A stretch of DNA of 64,000 bases, taken from Alphaproteobacteria bacterium. Its GTDB lineage: Bacteria; Pseudomonadota; Alphaproteobacteria; Micavibrionales; Micavibrionaceae. Location of the stretch: contig JAGNKE010000003.1 of the NCBI GenBank assembly GCA_018000295.1, positions 1 through 64,000 on the forward strand, read 5' to 3'. Of the stretch, positions 35,285 to 43,063 are shown in pieces. The position numbers and the translations under genes were made by a program. The notes beneath the pieces are model-generated. The model saw only the letters and a list, made by a program, of their open reading frames with translations, did no database searches and was not told where the DNA came from. The first letter of the stretch is position 1; every line of letters begins with the position of its first letter.

Positions 35285-35317
35285 TCTGGCTCGTTTCGCT
35301 CAGAGCCTTTGTTTTTT
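35283..35317 (+). terminator. Intrinsic terminator after the mutM unit, overlapping the rpsT promoter
   Basis: GCTCTG (35283-35288) and CAGAGC (35301-35306) pair around a 12-base loop and are followed by CTTTGTTTTTT. RNA started from the overlapping rpsT promoter begins inside the loop and so escapes it, while read-through from mutM is stopped. Confidence 0.65.
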
Positions 35318-35372
35318 CCTGTACGGAGAAACCTTGTAGTCTGGCCGTAAAACAGTTTTAGGAAGTAATTCC

Positions 35373-35381
35373 TGTGGATAA
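35373..35381 (-). promoter_or_regulatory. Perfect DnaA-box sequence upstream of rpsT
   Basis: TGTGGATAA, the complement of TTATCCACA, lies in the rpsT leader, 68 bp before the start codon. A second perfect copy at 35987-35995 lies on the other side of rpsT, upstream of dnaA. Confidence 0.5.
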
Positions 35382-35448
35382 TTTTGTGTATATTTCCGTT
35401 ATTACGGGATATGAGAAGAACCCCTTAGTGAATTGAAAAGGTTTAACA

Positions 35449-35712
35449 ATGGCAAATCATCAGTCGGCAAAGAAGAGAACCCGCAGTAACGCCCGGAAGG
35501 GTGAGGTTAACAAAGCCCGTAAAAGCCGGATGCGTAACTTCATCAAGAGGGTCGAACAGGCCATCGAGAAAAAAGATTCAAAACTCGCGCAAGAGGCTCT
35601 GCGACTCGTTCAGCCGGAACTTTCGAGAGGCGTGGCGAAGGGTCTGATTCATAAAAATGCTGCAGCAAGAAAGCTCTCTCGCCTCTCTGCAAGAATCAAG
35701 GCTATCGGCTGA
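35449..35712 (+). CDS. rpsT: 30S ribosomal protein S20
   Basis: An 87-residue, highly basic protein starting MANHQSAKKRTRSNARKGEV and ending in KNAAARKLSRLSARIKAIG, diagnostic of S20. It binds 16S rRNA in the small subunit. rpsT directly before dnaA is a common arrangement in alphaproteobacteria. It has its own promoter at 35255 and a terminator at 35778. Confidence 0.96.
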   Translation: MANHQSAKKRTRSNARKGEVNKARKSRMRNFIKRVEQAIEKKDSKLAQEALRLVQPELSRGVAKGLIHKNAAARKLSRLSARIKAIG

Positions 35713-35777
35713 TTTTTTTCGAGAAGAAATTTTCCGGGCTATAGTCTGTAAGTCCTGTGAAATATAGGTTTTAAGAA

Positions 35778-35806
35778 ACTCTCCATCCAACGGTGGAGAG
35801 TTTTTT
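35778..35806 (+). terminator. Intrinsic terminator of rpsT
   Basis: ACTCTCCA (35778-35785) and TGGAGAGT (35794-35801) form a perfect 8-bp stem with an eight-base loop, followed by TTTTT. It separates rpsT from the dnaA control region. Confidence 0.88.
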
Positions 35807-35986
35807 GCTGCACAAAATTTTTTGCGAAAAAAAAATTTCTTTTTTTGCCGTTCTTTTTTTGTTCGTATTGCATGATGAAGAAAATTTAGTGTAGGGTAAT
35901 TTCATCACAGGGACATGAGCAAATACCCTCTTCGGAAACTTTCCAAGAAAGTTTGCCTGTCCCTATCTGTTAACTTCGTAACGGCG

Positions 35987-35995
35987 TGTGGATAA
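35987..35995 (-). promoter_or_regulatory. Perfect DnaA box upstream of dnaA
   Basis: TGTGGATAA matches the complement of TTATCCACA exactly. It lies 275 bp upstream of the dnaA start, where DnaA boxes commonly serve autoregulation. No cluster of further boxes was found, so the spot is not by itself a convincing replication origin. Confidence 0.65.
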
Positions 35996-36142
35996 AATGC
36001 ACATTTTGTTACGGGTTGTCAGTCAGCCGTCATGTAGCGGTGACGGTGTGCGTGTAGGGGATGGCCTCTAAAGCGTTAGTCTCTCGGGGAGCTACGACAA
36101 GCTTTAGAACAGGTCTCAATGTTACCAGATTTTAGATGCAGG

Positions 36143-36179
36143 CAGCGACGCATTTGCGTTTTGCTGATGGGATTTTTTT
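36143..36179 (+). terminator. Hairpin with T run in the dnaA leader (possible attenuator)
   Basis: CAGC and GCTG enclose ACGC-ATTT-GCGT, giving a broken stem at 36143-36166, and seven T follow at 36173-36179 after a six-base gap. Position 90 bp before the dnaA start suggests transcription attenuation or the end of a small RNA encoded upstream. Confidence 0.4.
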
Positions 36180-36269
36180 GTCCTCAAGCAGCCTTTATCT
36201 GAAATGCCCCATTTGTCTTTCTGCGTTCAATCATCAGCAGAAGTAACTTTATTTTGTGGAGAGAAAGTA

Positions 36270-37712
36270 ATGCCGGAAGTAGTGGGAAAGTCTTCGGTTC
36301 AGTCCAAGGCAGCGTCAGTTAATCTTGAAGCCATGCCTCTTGAGCCAACGCCGGAGATTCAGAAGATTTGGAATGATGTCCATACAGAGATGCGTAAGGA
36401 GTTCGGAGAAGCTATTTTCCGTAGCTGGCTTAAACCGCTGACCTTGCGGGCCTATTATCATGGGACGATGGAGGTTTCCGTTCCTACGCGTTTCATGCGC
36501 GACTGGATACATACGCATTATGCCGAGCGAATCACGCAGATGTGTACGGTGGCGAATGCCGAAGTCAGGCGCGTTCAGATCGTCGTCGTGCAGAATGCGA
36601 TCTCGGGCGAATCAAGAGAATCTGCGGACAGCGATGCCGAGAGCGCTGAGCGCAAGGCGAATCAGAATAACCGGGAAGGTGTGGCCTCTATTTCGTCGCC
36701 CCTTGATCCCCGTTTTACCTTTGACGGTTTTGTAGTTGGAAAGCCCAACGCTCTGGCCCATGCTGCGGCCCGGCGGGTTGTGGAGAGCATGAGCATCCCT
36801 TTCAATCCGCTTTTCCTTTATGGGGGGGTCGGGCTTGGAAAGACTCATCTCATGCACGCCATTGCATGGTCGATGCAGGAAAACTGGCCGGATCGTCTGG
36901 TCATGTACCTCTCCGCGGAGAAATTCATGTATCAGTTCGTCAAGGCTTTGCGGGCGAATGACACGATGAATTTCAAGGATCAGTTCCGTTCGGTCGATGT
37001 GCTCATTATTGATGACATTCAATTCATCGCCGGGAAGGAATCCACTCAGGAGGAATTCTTCCATACGTTTAATGCTCTGGTTGATCAGAATAAGCAGATC
37101 ATTATTTCTGCTGACAAAGCGCCGAGCGATCTGACCGGAATAGATGAGCGTCTGCGGTCCCGTCTGGCTTGGGGTCTGGTGGCCGATATTCACCCGAGTT
37201 CCTATGATTTGCGTCTGGGGATACTTGAATCGAAGCGCCAGCGCCTCGGGGCCAAGGTTCCTGACAGCGTTCTGGAGTTTCTGGCTCTGAAGGTGACGTC
37301 AAATATCCGTGAGCTTGAAGGGGCGTTGAACCGAATCGTCGCTCATGCGGAAGTGGCTAAGCAGGACATTACGCTGGAGACGACGCAGGACGTGCTGCAG
37401 GATCTTCTGCGGGCGCATGACCGGAAGATTACGATCGACGAGATTCAGCGCAAGGTTGCCGAACATTATAATCTGAGGGTTACGGATATGCATTCCTCGC
37501 GTCGGGCGCGGAATGTGGCGCGGCCGCGGCAGGTGGCGATGTATCTGGCGAAAATCCTCACCTCGCGTTCGTTGCCGGAAATCGGGCGCAAGTTCGGTGG
37601 GCGCGACCATACGACGGTCATGCACGCAATCCGCAAAGTCGAGCAATTGATGAACGAAGATGCACAGATCGCGCAGGATGTGGAAGTCGTGCGGCGGGCG
37701 CTGACCGGCTAA
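36270..37712 (+). CDS. dnaA: Chromosomal replication initiator DnaA
   Basis: A 480-residue initiator protein with all four domains. Domain I lies near residues 30-110, with a variable linker after it. The AAA+ core has Walker A GGVGLGKTHL and Walker B LIIDDIQF. Domain IV carries the DNA-binding signature FGGRDHTTVMHA. The start at 36270 follows GGAGAGAAAGTA; an in-frame upstream codon reads noncoding-looking sequence. DnaA opens the origin and acts as a regulator through DnaA boxes. Unlike most bacteria, dnaN does not follow directly but lies 7.7 kb further on. Confidence 0.96.
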   Translation: MPEVVGKSSVQSKAASVNLEAMPLEPTPEIQKIWNDVHTEMRKEFGEAIFRSWLKPLTLRAYYHGTMEVSVPTRFMRDWIHTHYAERITQMCTVANAEVRRVQIVVVQNAISGESRESADSDAESAERKANQNNREGVASISSPLDPRFTFDGFVVGKPNALAHAAARRVVESMSIPFNPLFLYGGVGLGKTHLMHAIAWSMQENWPDRLVMYLSAEKFMYQFVKALRANDTMNFKDQFRSVDVLIIDDIQFIAGKESTQEEFFHTFNALVDQNKQIIISADKAPSDLTGIDERLRSRLAWGLVADIHPSSYDLRLGILESKRQRLGAKVPDSVLEFLALKVTSNIRELEGALNRIVAHAEVAKQDITLETTQDVLQDLLRAHDRKITIDEIQRKVAEHYNLRVTDMHSSRRARNVARPRQVAMYLAKILTSRSLPEIGRKFGGRDHTTVMHAIRKVEQLMNEDAQIAQDVEVVRRALTG

Positions 37713-37756
37713 GGTTTTTGGGGGCGGGCCTACCTCCTCACCCTTATCAGAAGAGA

Positions 37757-37780
37757 TAAACCCCGCCGAGGCGGGGTTTA
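37757..37780. terminator. Terminator hairpin after dnaA
   Basis: TAAACCCCGC and GCGGGGTTTA form a perfect 10-bp stem with the loop CGAG. The T run is short (CTTT), so it may act with modest efficiency; symmetrical flanks allow action for the convergent Nudix gene as well. Confidence 0.7.
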
Positions 37781-37852
37781 CTTTACTCAGACCGTTACTC
37801 CGAAACTTGTTGTGATTACGCAATAAAGCAGTACGCAGAATTCTTATGGACT

Positions 37853-38455
37853 TCATGCCGGTTGGGTGGCGATGTCCAAATCTGTTTCAGCTTCTTCGCC
37901 GGAGACTGTTCTTCTTGTTGCCCCTGCAGCCTTTCTCTCAATTCTGTCTGATTCATCCTTTAATTCATCGGCCAGGTGGTGAAGCTTCTTTTTTCCAATC
38001 GAATCGATCAGGTTTTTGACGCGAGCGTGCGGCGGGTCTGGCCAATCCTTGAATTTTACCCAGCGGTAGGCTTGGTGTTCATGAAAAGGATCGCTGTCTA
38101 AATCCGGCTCAAAAAAATCCCTGACATAGGTCATGGTGTAGAGATATTGCTTGTGGACCGTCGGGGCGCTGACCAGCGCGACTGGCAACATAAATCGTGG
38201 GTCGGGCCGCAGTCCGGCTTCTTCCGCAGTTTCGCGGATGGCGCCTTCGAGAAGGGTTTCATCCGGTTCCACACCGCCACCGGGGAGCCCCCAGTGGTTG
38301 GGCTCCGGTTGCTTGTCTGAAGCCCGTTGGAGGGCCAGAGCGTACCAGTCGCCTTCGTGCTTGGTTACAATAAAATTACTGGCGGTGGTCTTCTGGATGT
38401 TAGAAGTGGGCGTGAAAGTGTCGTTTGCGATCGCAAGAAGTTTTTTACGCTTCAT
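37853..38455 (-). CDS. Nudix hydrolase
   Basis: A 200-residue protein with the full Nudix box GGGVEPDETLLEGAIRETAEEAGL (G-x5-E-x7-REUxEExGU). The preceding NHWGLPGGG strand is also typical. Such enzymes cleave nucleoside diphosphates linked to other groups; the substrate is not evident. The ATG at 38455 (MKRKKLLAIAND) is used, because the upstream in-frame extension is hydrophobic, low in complexity and lacks a ribosome site. The C-terminal 45 residues are charged and probably disordered. Confidence 0.88.
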   Translation of the reverse strand: MKRKKLLAIANDTFTPTSNIQKTTASNFIVTKHEGDWYALALQRASDKQPEPNHWGLPGGGVEPDETLLEGAIRETAEEAGLRPDPRFMLPVALVSAPTVHKQYLYTMTYVRDFFEPDLDSDPFHEHQAYRWVKFKDWPDPPHARVKNLIDSIGKKKLHHLADELKDESDRIERKAAGATRRTVSGEEAETDLDIATQPA

Positions 38456-38667
38456 GGCAAGAACCGTTCTCCGTGGCAATGTGGCATCTGGAGTGTAAAA
38501 AATAATTATGCTGCTATGCAAGAAAAAAGAAAGTTTGCTTTTTTTCACAATGGGTTATATGTTTTCCGTTTTTACGGAGCCGTTGATGGATGATTCGCCG
38601 TACGGTTTTTCTTGTGTGTTTTTTTGGTCTTGGTTTTTCCTGTGTTCAGGTCTACGGTCTTTAAATT

Positions 38668-39648
38668 ATGACTCAGACATTCCCAACATTGCACGATGTC
38701 GAAAACCTGTACCGCAGACCTCTGCTCGATCTGGTTTATCAGGCTGCGGCGGTTCACCGTGCGAATCATGATCCGCAGGATATGCAGCTCTGCACACTGC
38801 TCTCGATCAAGACGGGCGGATGCGCTGAGGATTGCAAATATTGTTCGCAGTCGATCTATAACAACACCAGTCTCGAAAAAGAGCTTCTTCTAAAGACCGA
38901 CGATGTGCTTGAGAGTGCGCGCAAGGCCAAAGAGTCCGGATCGACACGTTTCTGCATGGGCGCGGCGTGGCCGCGTGTGCTGGACGGGAAGGCCTTCGAC
39001 CGTGTGTGCGACATGGTCAAGGGTGTTTCCGATCTGGGCATGGAAGCGTGCTGTACACTCGGGATGCTGACGGAAGATCAGGCTAGGAAGCTCAAAGAGG
39101 CGGGACTGACCGCCTATAACCACAATCTCGATACGTCCGAGGAATTTTACGACAAGGTTATCACGACGCGCACCTATCAGGACCGTCTGGATACGATCGC
39201 GAATGTTGCCAAAGCCGGGATTTCGCTGTGCTGCGGGGGGATATTGGGTATGGGCGAATCGGAGGAGGACCGGATCGCTCTTCTGCACCGTCTGTCCACG
39301 TTGAATCCGCAGCCGGAGTCGGTGCCGATCAATATGCTGGTTCCCGTCGAGGGGACGCCGCTGGAGAATCAGAAGACGTTGGATATATTCGAGTGGATTC
39401 GTTGTATTGCCGTTGCGCGCATTTTAATGCCAGAAGCGATGGTTCGGCTTTCCGCCGGACGGTTGACGATTTCGAAAGAGGCTCAGGCTCTGGCGTTTTT
39501 GGCCGGGGCCAATGCGATCTTTACCGGGGAAAAGCTTTTGACAACCCCGAATCCGGACCGTGATGCCGATAAGGATTTGCTGGGGGAACTGGGGTTGCGA
39601 GCCCGTGCGCCGTTCAAGGACGAGAGCGAGTCGCAGGAAGCGGCCTAA
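38668..39648 (+). CDS. bioB: Biotin synthase
   Basis: A 326-residue radical-SAM enzyme with the cluster motif CAEDCKYC, followed by SQS and GAAWPRVLDGKAF. It inserts sulfur into dethiobiotin to make biotin, using a 2Fe-2S cluster as sulfur donor. NHNLDTSEEFY and LCCGGILGMGE are conserved BioB segments. Unlike the other biotin genes it stands alone, separated from bioF by the divergent TetR regulator and a lipoprotein gene. No BioR- or BirA-type operator was seen upstream. Confidence 0.95.
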   Translation: MTQTFPTLHDVENLYRRPLLDLVYQAAAVHRANHDPQDMQLCTLLSIKTGGCAEDCKYCSQSIYNNTSLEKELLLKTDDVLESARKAKESGSTRFCMGAAWPRVLDGKAFDRVCDMVKGVSDLGMEACCTLGMLTEDQARKLKEAGLTAYNHNLDTSEEFYDKVITTRTYQDRLDTIANVAKAGISLCCGGILGMGESEEDRIALLHRLSTLNPQPESVPINMLVPVEGTPLENQKTLDIFEWIRCIAVARILMPEAMVRLSAGRLTISKEAQALAFLAGANAIFTGEKLLTTPNPDRDADKDLLGELGLRARAPFKDESESQEAA

Positions 39649-39652
39649 CTTT

Positions 39653-40237
39653 TCACGAAAAAAATCTTTCGATCAGTTCGGCGGCCATTTCCTTCGATAT
39701 CATTCGGTTTTTCCTCATCGGGCCTTTTTGCGTAATTTCCAGATAGGCTATTCCGTGGACTGCTGCCCAGAAGGTGCGGGCCGCGAGCTTTATTTTCTTT
39801 TTTTCCCGGCCTTTGAAAATCTCTGCAAAAACTGCTTCGAGGGGGTGGAAGAGGTTCTCGATTTTTTCTGCGTACCAGTCCGGCGGCTCATGCTCGAATG
39901 GTGTATTGAAAAGCATCAGCCAGAGCTGCCTGTTTTTGAGCGCGAAGCCGATATAGGAGTCCGTAATTTCCTCGATTTGTTCGATAGGGGGCTTTTTTTT
40001 GTCCGTTGCCTCAAATAACTCTTCTGAGAGCTTTTGCATCGTCGCTGCGTTTATTTCGTAATACAGCCCCTCCATCGACCCAAATATGTTGTAGAGGGTT
40101 CCCGGTGTGTAGCCAATTTCAGTAGCGATCCGGCGCGCCGTCAGACCCGCTATCCCTTGTTTTTCAACGATTTTCAGGCAAGATTCCAGGGTTATTTGTT
40201 TTAGCTCCTCCCGGCTGTGGTCATTGCGTCTGGCCAA
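39653..40237 (-). CDS. TetR-family transcriptional regulator
   Basis: A 194-residue regulator with an N-terminal TetR helix-turn-helix (ESCLKIVEKQGIAGLTARRIA then GYTPGTLYNIFGSMEGLYYEI) and a WHG-type C-terminal ligand domain (FWAAVHGIAYLEI). The start is most likely the TTG at 40237, preceded by AAAGGGAAG at good spacing; there is no ATG at the N-terminus. Two palindromic operator candidates lie in the gap to the divergent lipoprotein gene, suggesting that it represses itself and that gene. Ligand unknown. Confidence 0.85.
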   Translation of the reverse strand: MARRNDHSREELKQITLESCLKIVEKQGIAGLTARRIATEIGYTPGTLYNIFGSMEGLYYEINAATMQKLSEELFEATDKKKPPIEQIEEITDSYIGFALKNRQLWLMLFNTPFEHEPPDWYAEKIENLFHPLEAVFAEIFKGREKKKIKLAARTFWAAVHGIAYLEITQKGPMRKNRMISKEMAAELIERFFS

Positions 40238-40290
40238 TTTTTTCTTCCCTTTCTTCAATCTTTCATGACGGGGGAAATTTAACAGCAAAA

Positions 40291-40303
40291 TGAACGATGT
40301 TCA
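40291..40303. promoter_or_regulatory. TetR operator, copy 1 (TGAACGATGTTCA)
   Basis: TGAAC-GAT-GTTCA is a perfect 5-bp inverted repeat with a three-base centre, typical of TetR/AcrR operators. It lies 54 bp upstream of the TetR start codon. Confidence 0.65.
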
Positions 40304-40346
40304 ATTTTTTCTTGCTTTTCCAGAAAAACAGGACTAACTTATTAAT

Positions 40347-40359
40347 TGAACAATGTTTA
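40347..40359. promoter_or_regulatory. TetR operator, copy 2 (TGAACAATGTTTA)
   Basis: This matches copy 1 at 11 of 13 bases (shared TGAACxATGTTxA) and sits in a larger AT palindrome (TTAATTGAACA/TGTTTAATTAA). It lies just 20 bp before the lipoprotein start codon, in a position to block its transcription. Confidence 0.65.
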
Positions 40360-40379
40360 ATTAATTTGGAGATATTCCT

Positions 40380-40631
40380 ATGAAGCGATTGATTTTGCTG
40401 CCTGCGATGTGTCTTTGTCTTTCAGGCTGTGCGGTTTTTGATGTTCTGGATTGCGTTGATCCTTTTGGGTCTTGTGAAAGCCTGCACAAGCGGCTCGACA
40501 AAGATTATCAGCCGACTTATGGGACCAAGAAGAGACGCCCTTCCGTAAACTACGAGGCCTATAAACACCATGATTACAACAAGGATACCCCGTTGAAAAA
40601 ACCGCCAAAAACCTGGGGCGATAAGGAGTAA
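40380..40631 (+). CDS. Small lipoprotein, likely target of the TetR regulator
   Basis: An 83-residue protein starting MKRLILLPAMCLCLSGCAVF. LSGC is a lipobox, so the mature protein begins at Cys17 with attached lipid. The mature part has two further Cys (DCVDPFGSC) and a basic, Tyr-rich, probably disordered tail. TTTGGAGATA supports the ATG. The family is not recognised. Divergent position relative to the TetR gene and the operator copy at 40347 suggest regulated expression, for example on envelope stress. Confidence 0.72.
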   Translation: MKRLILLPAMCLCLSGCAVFDVLDCVDPFGSCESLHKRLDKDYQPTYGTKKRRPSVNYEAYKHHDYNKDTPLKKPPKTWGDKE

Positions 40632-40686
40632 ATTTCCGTATTGTTTCCATGGCTTTAAACTCGGTACTTTGATATGACTATCAGTC

Positions 40687-41808
40687 ATGAACAAATTAAG
40701 GCAAGTACTGGAGGAGCTGAAAAGGCTCGGGCGGGGCCGTTCCCTGAACTTAGGAAGCGGGACGGATTTCACGTCGAACGATTATCTGGGTATGGCCTCG
40801 CATCCGGCCCTGCGGCAGGCGGTGGTTCAGGGCGTGAATAGCGGGATACCTTTAGGGTCGGGCGGTTCACGGCTTTTGCGCGGGCATCGACCGGAGCATG
40901 AGGATCTTGAAACTTTTTCCTGCCGACTTTTCAATGCGCCGCGCTCCCTGTTTTTTGCCACGGGATTTCAGGCGAATTACGCGCTGTTCTCCACTTTGCC
41001 GGACCGCCATGACCTGGTGATCTATGACTCCTTGATCCATGCTAGTGTGCGGGAGGGGCTGCGTTCCTGTCCGGCGCGGTCGGTCAAGTTCGCGCATAAC
41101 GATGTCGGCGCTTTGGAAGACATCCTCAAGAGCGATGGGCAGAAAGTTGAAAATATCTGGATCGCTATCGAGTCGCTTTACTCGATGGACGGGGATATGG
41201 CGCCGCTGCTGGCGATTTTTGATCTGGCGCGGCAATATAACGCGATGCTGATCGTCGATGAGGCTCATGCGACGGGCATTTATGGCGAGGGCGGGCGCGG
41301 GCTGTGCTGGCCGATCATTCAGGAACACGGGTACAGGAATGTCATCACCCTTCATACGTGCGGGAAGGCGATCGGCGTGGCGGGCGGACTGGTTTGCGGT
41401 TCTGAGCTTGTCGTCGATTCGCTGATTAACCTTGCGCGGGCGTTTATCTATTCCACCGCGCCGATGCCGCTGCAGGCTTTGCTGGTGCGGCGATCCTTGG
41501 AGATTCTCAGCGGGGCGGAGGGGGAAGAGCGGCGCAGGCGGCTGTTTGCGGCTTGCCAATATGCCCAGCGGTTATTCGGCGGACATGGCACACCGATTCT
41601 TCCGGTTGTGATCGGCGAGGATGCGCGGGCGGTTGAAATTGCCGCCATGCTGCAGAAGAACGGCTTCGATATCCGCGCCATCCGGCCGCCGACCGTGCCG
41701 GAGGGGACGGCGCGGCTGCGGATTTCGGTGAGCTGCGAAACGGAGCGATCGGAGCTTGATCGGCTGAGTTTTTTTCTCAAGGATTTTGTGACAAAGGATG
41801 CTGCATGA
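40687..41808 (+). CDS. bioF: 8-amino-7-oxononanoate synthase
   Basis: A 373-residue PLP enzyme that condenses pimeloyl-thioester with alanine, the first committed step of the biotin ring. SLYSMDGDMAPL, IVDEAHATGIYG and LHTCGKAIGVAGG (PLP-binding Lys) are present. Its stop overlaps the bioD start (ATGA at 41805), so the operon bioF-bioD-X-bioA-Y is translated in a coupled way. The N-terminus is short compared with E. coli BioF. Confidence 0.93.
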   Translation: MNKLRQVLEELKRLGRGRSLNLGSGTDFTSNDYLGMASHPALRQAVVQGVNSGIPLGSGGSRLLRGHRPEHEDLETFSCRLFNAPRSLFFATGFQANYALFSTLPDRHDLVIYDSLIHASVREGLRSCPARSVKFAHNDVGALEDILKSDGQKVENIWIAIESLYSMDGDMAPLLAIFDLARQYNAMLIVDEAHATGIYGEGGRGLCWPIIQEHGYRNVITLHTCGKAIGVAGGLVCGSELVVDSLINLARAFIYSTAPMPLQALLVRRSLEILSGAEGEERRRRLFAACQYAQRLFGGHGTPILPVVIGEDARAVEIAAMLQKNGFDIRAIRPPTVPEGTARLRISVSCETERSELDRLSFFLKDFVTKDAA

Positions 41809-42443
41809 CACGGCGGTTTGTCGTGACGGGTACGGATACGGATGTCGGGAAGACGGTGTTTTGCGCGGCGTTGATGCTGGGGCTTGAAAACGCGCATTAC
41901 TGGAAACCTTTGCAGTCCGGGGTCGCGGACGGGGTCGATACGCGCACGGTTCAGACTCTTACGGGCCTTCCCGCCGAGCGGTTTTTTCCCGAAGCGTATA
42001 TTTTCAGCGAGCCGCTGTCCCCGCACCGTGCGGCGGAGATCGACGCGGTTGAGATCGAGATGGAAAGGCTGGAGGCCCGGAATATCCCGGAGTGCGATGG
42101 ACCTCTGATCATCGAGGGGGCGGGGGGGCTGATGGTGCCGATCACACGCAAGAATTTGCAGATCAATCTTTACAAGAAATGGAATCTTCCGGTGATTTTG
42201 TGTGCGCGTACGGGGCTGGGCACGATCAACCACACGATGCTGGCGCTGGAGGCGCTGTGGGCGCGGGAGATTCCGGTGCTGGGGATCGCGTTCGTGGGAG
42301 AGAGCAACCCCGATAATATCCGCACGATTTCGGAGTTCGCGAAGGTGAAGGTTTTGGGGCGGTTGCCGCGGCTGGAGATTCTGAACCGGATGAGTCTCAA
42401 GCAGGCGTTCGCGGAGAATTTTCAGGCGGAGGATTTTGTTTGA
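41805..42443 (+). CDS. bioD: Dethiobiotin synthetase
   Basis: A 212-residue P-loop enzyme with GTDTDVGKTVF (Walker A), YWKPLQSG and EGAGGLMVPI. It forms the ureido ring of dethiobiotin from DAPA, CO2 and ATP. It overlaps bioF upstream by four bases and the unknown gene downstream (TTGA at 42440-42443) by four bases. Confidence 0.95.
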   Translation: MTRRFVVTGTDTDVGKTVFCAALMLGLENAHYWKPLQSGVADGVDTRTVQTLTGLPAERFFPEAYIFSEPLSPHRAAEIDAVEIEMERLEARNIPECDGPLIIEGAGGLMVPITRKNLQINLYKKWNLPVILCARTGLGTINHTMLALEALWAREIPVLGIAFVGESNPDNIRTISEFAKVKVLGRLPRLEILNRMSLKQAFAENFQAEDFV

Positions 42444-43063
42444 ATAAACTCTTGTTTTTGTTTGTTGTGCTGTTTTCGTTTCCGGCTTTTGCAGGCGGGC
42501 CGGAGGAGGGGGAGTTGTTTGGGTATAGGCTGGGGGAGGTTTATGAACCTAATGCTAGTTCTATGTTCGGTCATTTGGATGCTTATAAACCTGAATCTCT
42601 TTCTGAGCAAGCTAAGCTCATTGGTCTAAATGAATTGTCAGTTGCTTTGACGCCAAAAAGTCATGTTGGTTATTTTATACGTGTTGAACAAAAGCTTCGT
42701 TCCTTTGACGAGGCTAAAAAATTTCTTCAAAAAATTTCTGATCTCTTCAAAAGTGACTCTGTTGATGTCGATCTTGTAGAAGCTATGAAATTAAATGAAA
42801 TTCCAGTTACTCCCTTACAAAATCAAACTTGGGAAGTGAATAAATCCTATATTGGTCGCTTTGATAATCGCTTTGAGCTAAATCTGACTTTGTTCAGGTC
42901 ATCTGAAACATTTGGCAAAGATACACTAATCATACTTAGATATAATTATATCCCCGGCACTAGAGAGTGGTGCAATATCGAAAATTTGAATGTAAAGGAG
43001 AGTGACTTGGATTATGAGCCAGTTTATTCAGATCCAAATATTTGCAAGTTAGAATATGACTAA
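42440..43063 (+). CDS. Unknown AT-rich exported protein embedded in the biotin operon
   Basis: A 207-residue protein starting at a TTG that overlaps the bioD stop, with a signal peptide (NKLLFLFVVLFSFPAFAG). The first 30 codons have the GC content of bioD, but from about 42545 the sequence is clearly AT-rich, with many Lys, Asn, Ser and Phe, unlike its neighbours. Two late Cys (REWCNIENL and PNICKLEYD) could form a disulfide. No known family was recognised. Its stop overlaps the bioA start by eight bases. The tight overlaps show it is an integral operon member despite its foreign look. Confidence 0.7.
   Translation: MNKLLFLFVVLFSFPAFAGGPEEGELFGYRLGEVYEPNASSMFGHLDAYKPESLSEQAKLIGLNELSVALTPKSHVGYFIRVEQKLRSFDEAKKFLQKISDLFKSDSVDVDLVEAMKLNEIPVTPLQNQTWEVNKSYIGRFDNRFELNLTLFRSSETFGKDTLIILRYNYIPGTREWCNIENLNVKESDLDYEPVYSDPNICKLEYD

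Larger units (their letters stand above)
35807..36269 (+). other. Structured dnaA upstream region with DnaA box and attenuator-like hairpin
   Basis: This stretch has no useful open frame. It starts with A/T-tract DNA (35811-35890). Four stem-loops follow: AGGGACA/TGTCCCT at 35908-35965 enclosing AAACTTT/AAAGTTT; CCGTCA/TGACGG at 36027-36046; AAAGC/GCTTT with inner TAG-CTC/GAG-CTA at 36070-36105; and a stem at 36143-36166 followed by seven T at 36173-36179. It may be a long structured dnaA leader with attenuation, or a separate noncoding RNA. A DnaA box lies in the middle. No promoter could be fixed. Confidence 0.45.

Noticed and set aside
35713-36269. Replication origin between rpsT and dnaA
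   Set aside because: Only one perfect DnaA box lies here, with a second beyond rpsT. The AT-rich piece is short and no clustered weaker boxes were found. The region is kept as regulatory DNA only.
38456-38667. BioR or BirA operator upstream of bioB
   Set aside because: No TTATxxATAA-type BioR site or BirA dyad was found there or before bioF; AT-rich patches alone were not accepted.
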